Below, piece after piece: positions 63,476 to 64,000 of a DNA stretch of 64,000 nucleotides. This DNA comes from Pararge aegeria (taxonomy: Eukaryota; Arthropoda; Insecta; Lepidoptera; Nymphalidae), in NCBI RefSeq assembly GCF_905163445.1, contig NW_024396996.1:124001-188000 (forward strand), read 5' to 3'. Position 1 is the first letter of the stretch. Each line of letters opens with the position of its first letter. The notes beneath the pieces were generated by a model, which worked only from the letters and a program-made list of their open reading frames with translations, was not told the origin of the DNA and did not search any database. The position numbers and the translations under genes were made by a program.

Positions 63476-64000
63476 GTGACGAAAAATAACGATACGGGAC
63501 TCTTACGAGGTCTCGTAATCGGAATGAGTTTCTGCGACTACCATTGTCTGTCGCGGGTAACGGGGAATCAGGGTTCGATTCCGGTGAGGGAGCCTGAGAA
63601 ACTGCTACCACATCCAAGGAAGGCAGCGGGCGCGCAAATTACCCACTCCCTGCACGGGGGGGGAGGTACGGGTAGGTAGTGACGAAAAATAACGATACGG
63701 GACTCTTACGAGGGCCCGTCATCGAATAATCAATACACGAACTGCCCACACACTTGTAAATATAGACGCGCAAGATCGTTACACGAACCGCTTACCATTA
63801 TAGTAAACTACTATGCAAACACACATAACATATACGCAATAAGAGAACTTTAAATTGGAGATTTTACCCTACCACACCCGTCTGTCTCATTCTGAAAACT
63901 ATTCAAAATAATTGCTATTTTTCATTCTCATTCAAATATAAATAATAGTAAATAATATATAATTTTTGACTGAACTGAACCCAAGTGCCCGGCCTGTGGC
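63476..64000 (+). repeat. Partial unit at the right window edge
   Basis: C/A and Y complete, with private GGCAGCGGGCGC in A. Ends 29 bases into the foldback element (63972-64000), inside its left hairpin. Confidence 0.95.

Larger units (their letters stand above)
1..64000 (+). repeat. Composite 18S-derived/MITE megasatellite array, about 1.44 kb period
   Basis: The motif GTGACGAAAAATAAC in its C-block context recurs at 46 positions (980, 2387, 3831 ... 63476), most often 1441-1445 bp apart. All units share one orientation. Adjacent units differ by few substitutions, by homopolymer-length changes and by discrete block deletions or duplications. The array continues past both window edges. No stretch of unique sequence was seen anywhere. 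Extent on the chromosome, copy number and function are not visible from this window. Homogeneity among units implies ongoing unequal exchange, gene conversion or recent amplification. Confidence 0.98.

Noticed and set aside
1..64000. CRISPR array or phage/plasmid defence system
   Set aside because: The repeat period is 1.4 kb with no short repeat/unique spacer pattern, no cas-like or other coding genes, and eukaryotic rDNA content.
1..64000. Pure assembly artefact
   Set aside because: Units carry nested, linked variants, distinct block rearrangements and higher-order periods that simple duplication of reads would not produce. Local copy-number or homopolymer errors remain possible and need read support.

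Overview
The whole 64 kb is one head-to-tail tandem array of a composite satellite of about 1.44 kb. There are 45 complete or rearranged units, plus a partial unit at each end. I see no protein-coding gene, tRNA, intact rRNA gene, CRISPR array, origin or bacterial-type operon. Every open reading frame (60-96 codons) is a by-product of the satellite: it recurs once per unit and reads through either strand of rRNA-derived DNA or low-complexity DNA.

Organism: a eukaryote, most likely an arthropod and probably an insect. The reasons are 18S rRNA-derived segments of eukaryotic type, short (TTAGG)3 / (CCTAA)3 tracts matching the arthropod telomere motif, a foldback (MITE-like) element, A/T homopolymers and megasatellite organisation. 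Lepidoptera is a plausible but weakly supported guess.

Unit layout, using the unit at 3831-5274 as reference (unit phase is arbitrary, set at the GTGACGAAAAATAAC anchor). (1) Block C/A, 3802-4080: an 18S segment followed by a second 18S segment that in a real gene lies upstream of and overlaps the first. (2) Block Y, 4081-4326: AT-rich, unidentified. (3) A 344-bp inverted-repeat element, 4327-4670, whose arms carry the TTAGG-like tracts and GC-rich hairpins. (4) An A13 ... T17 segment, 4671-4779. (5) Block X, 4780-4891: GC-rich, unidentified. (6) Spacer S1, 4892-4979. (7) Block B, 4980-5127: a third 18S segment that runs on toward the 530-loop region and is decayed there. (8) Spacer S2, 5158-5245: a second copy of S1, leading into the next unit. 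One 18S stretch (about 50 bp, from GTGACGAAAA to about CGGAATGAGT) therefore occurs three times per unit.

Array layout: 980-16819 holds regular 1407-1444 bp units. 16820-19051 holds a 587-bp remnant and a 1645-bp expanded unit. 19052-30965 is a higher-order region of 1437/1379/1175-bp units with exact 3991-bp and 2554-bp periods. 30966-38179 is regular. 38180-46267 is heavily rearranged (2322, 587, 1135, 1443, 1199 and 1402 bp). 46268-64000 is mostly regular. The size variants can be explained by exchange or deletion between repeats inside the unit, including apparently reciprocal products. This is a well-preserved record of satellite evolution by unequal exchange. Its most unusual property is that it is built from scrambled 18S rDNA plus a foldback transposable element. 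I found no evidence for an encoded biochemical system.
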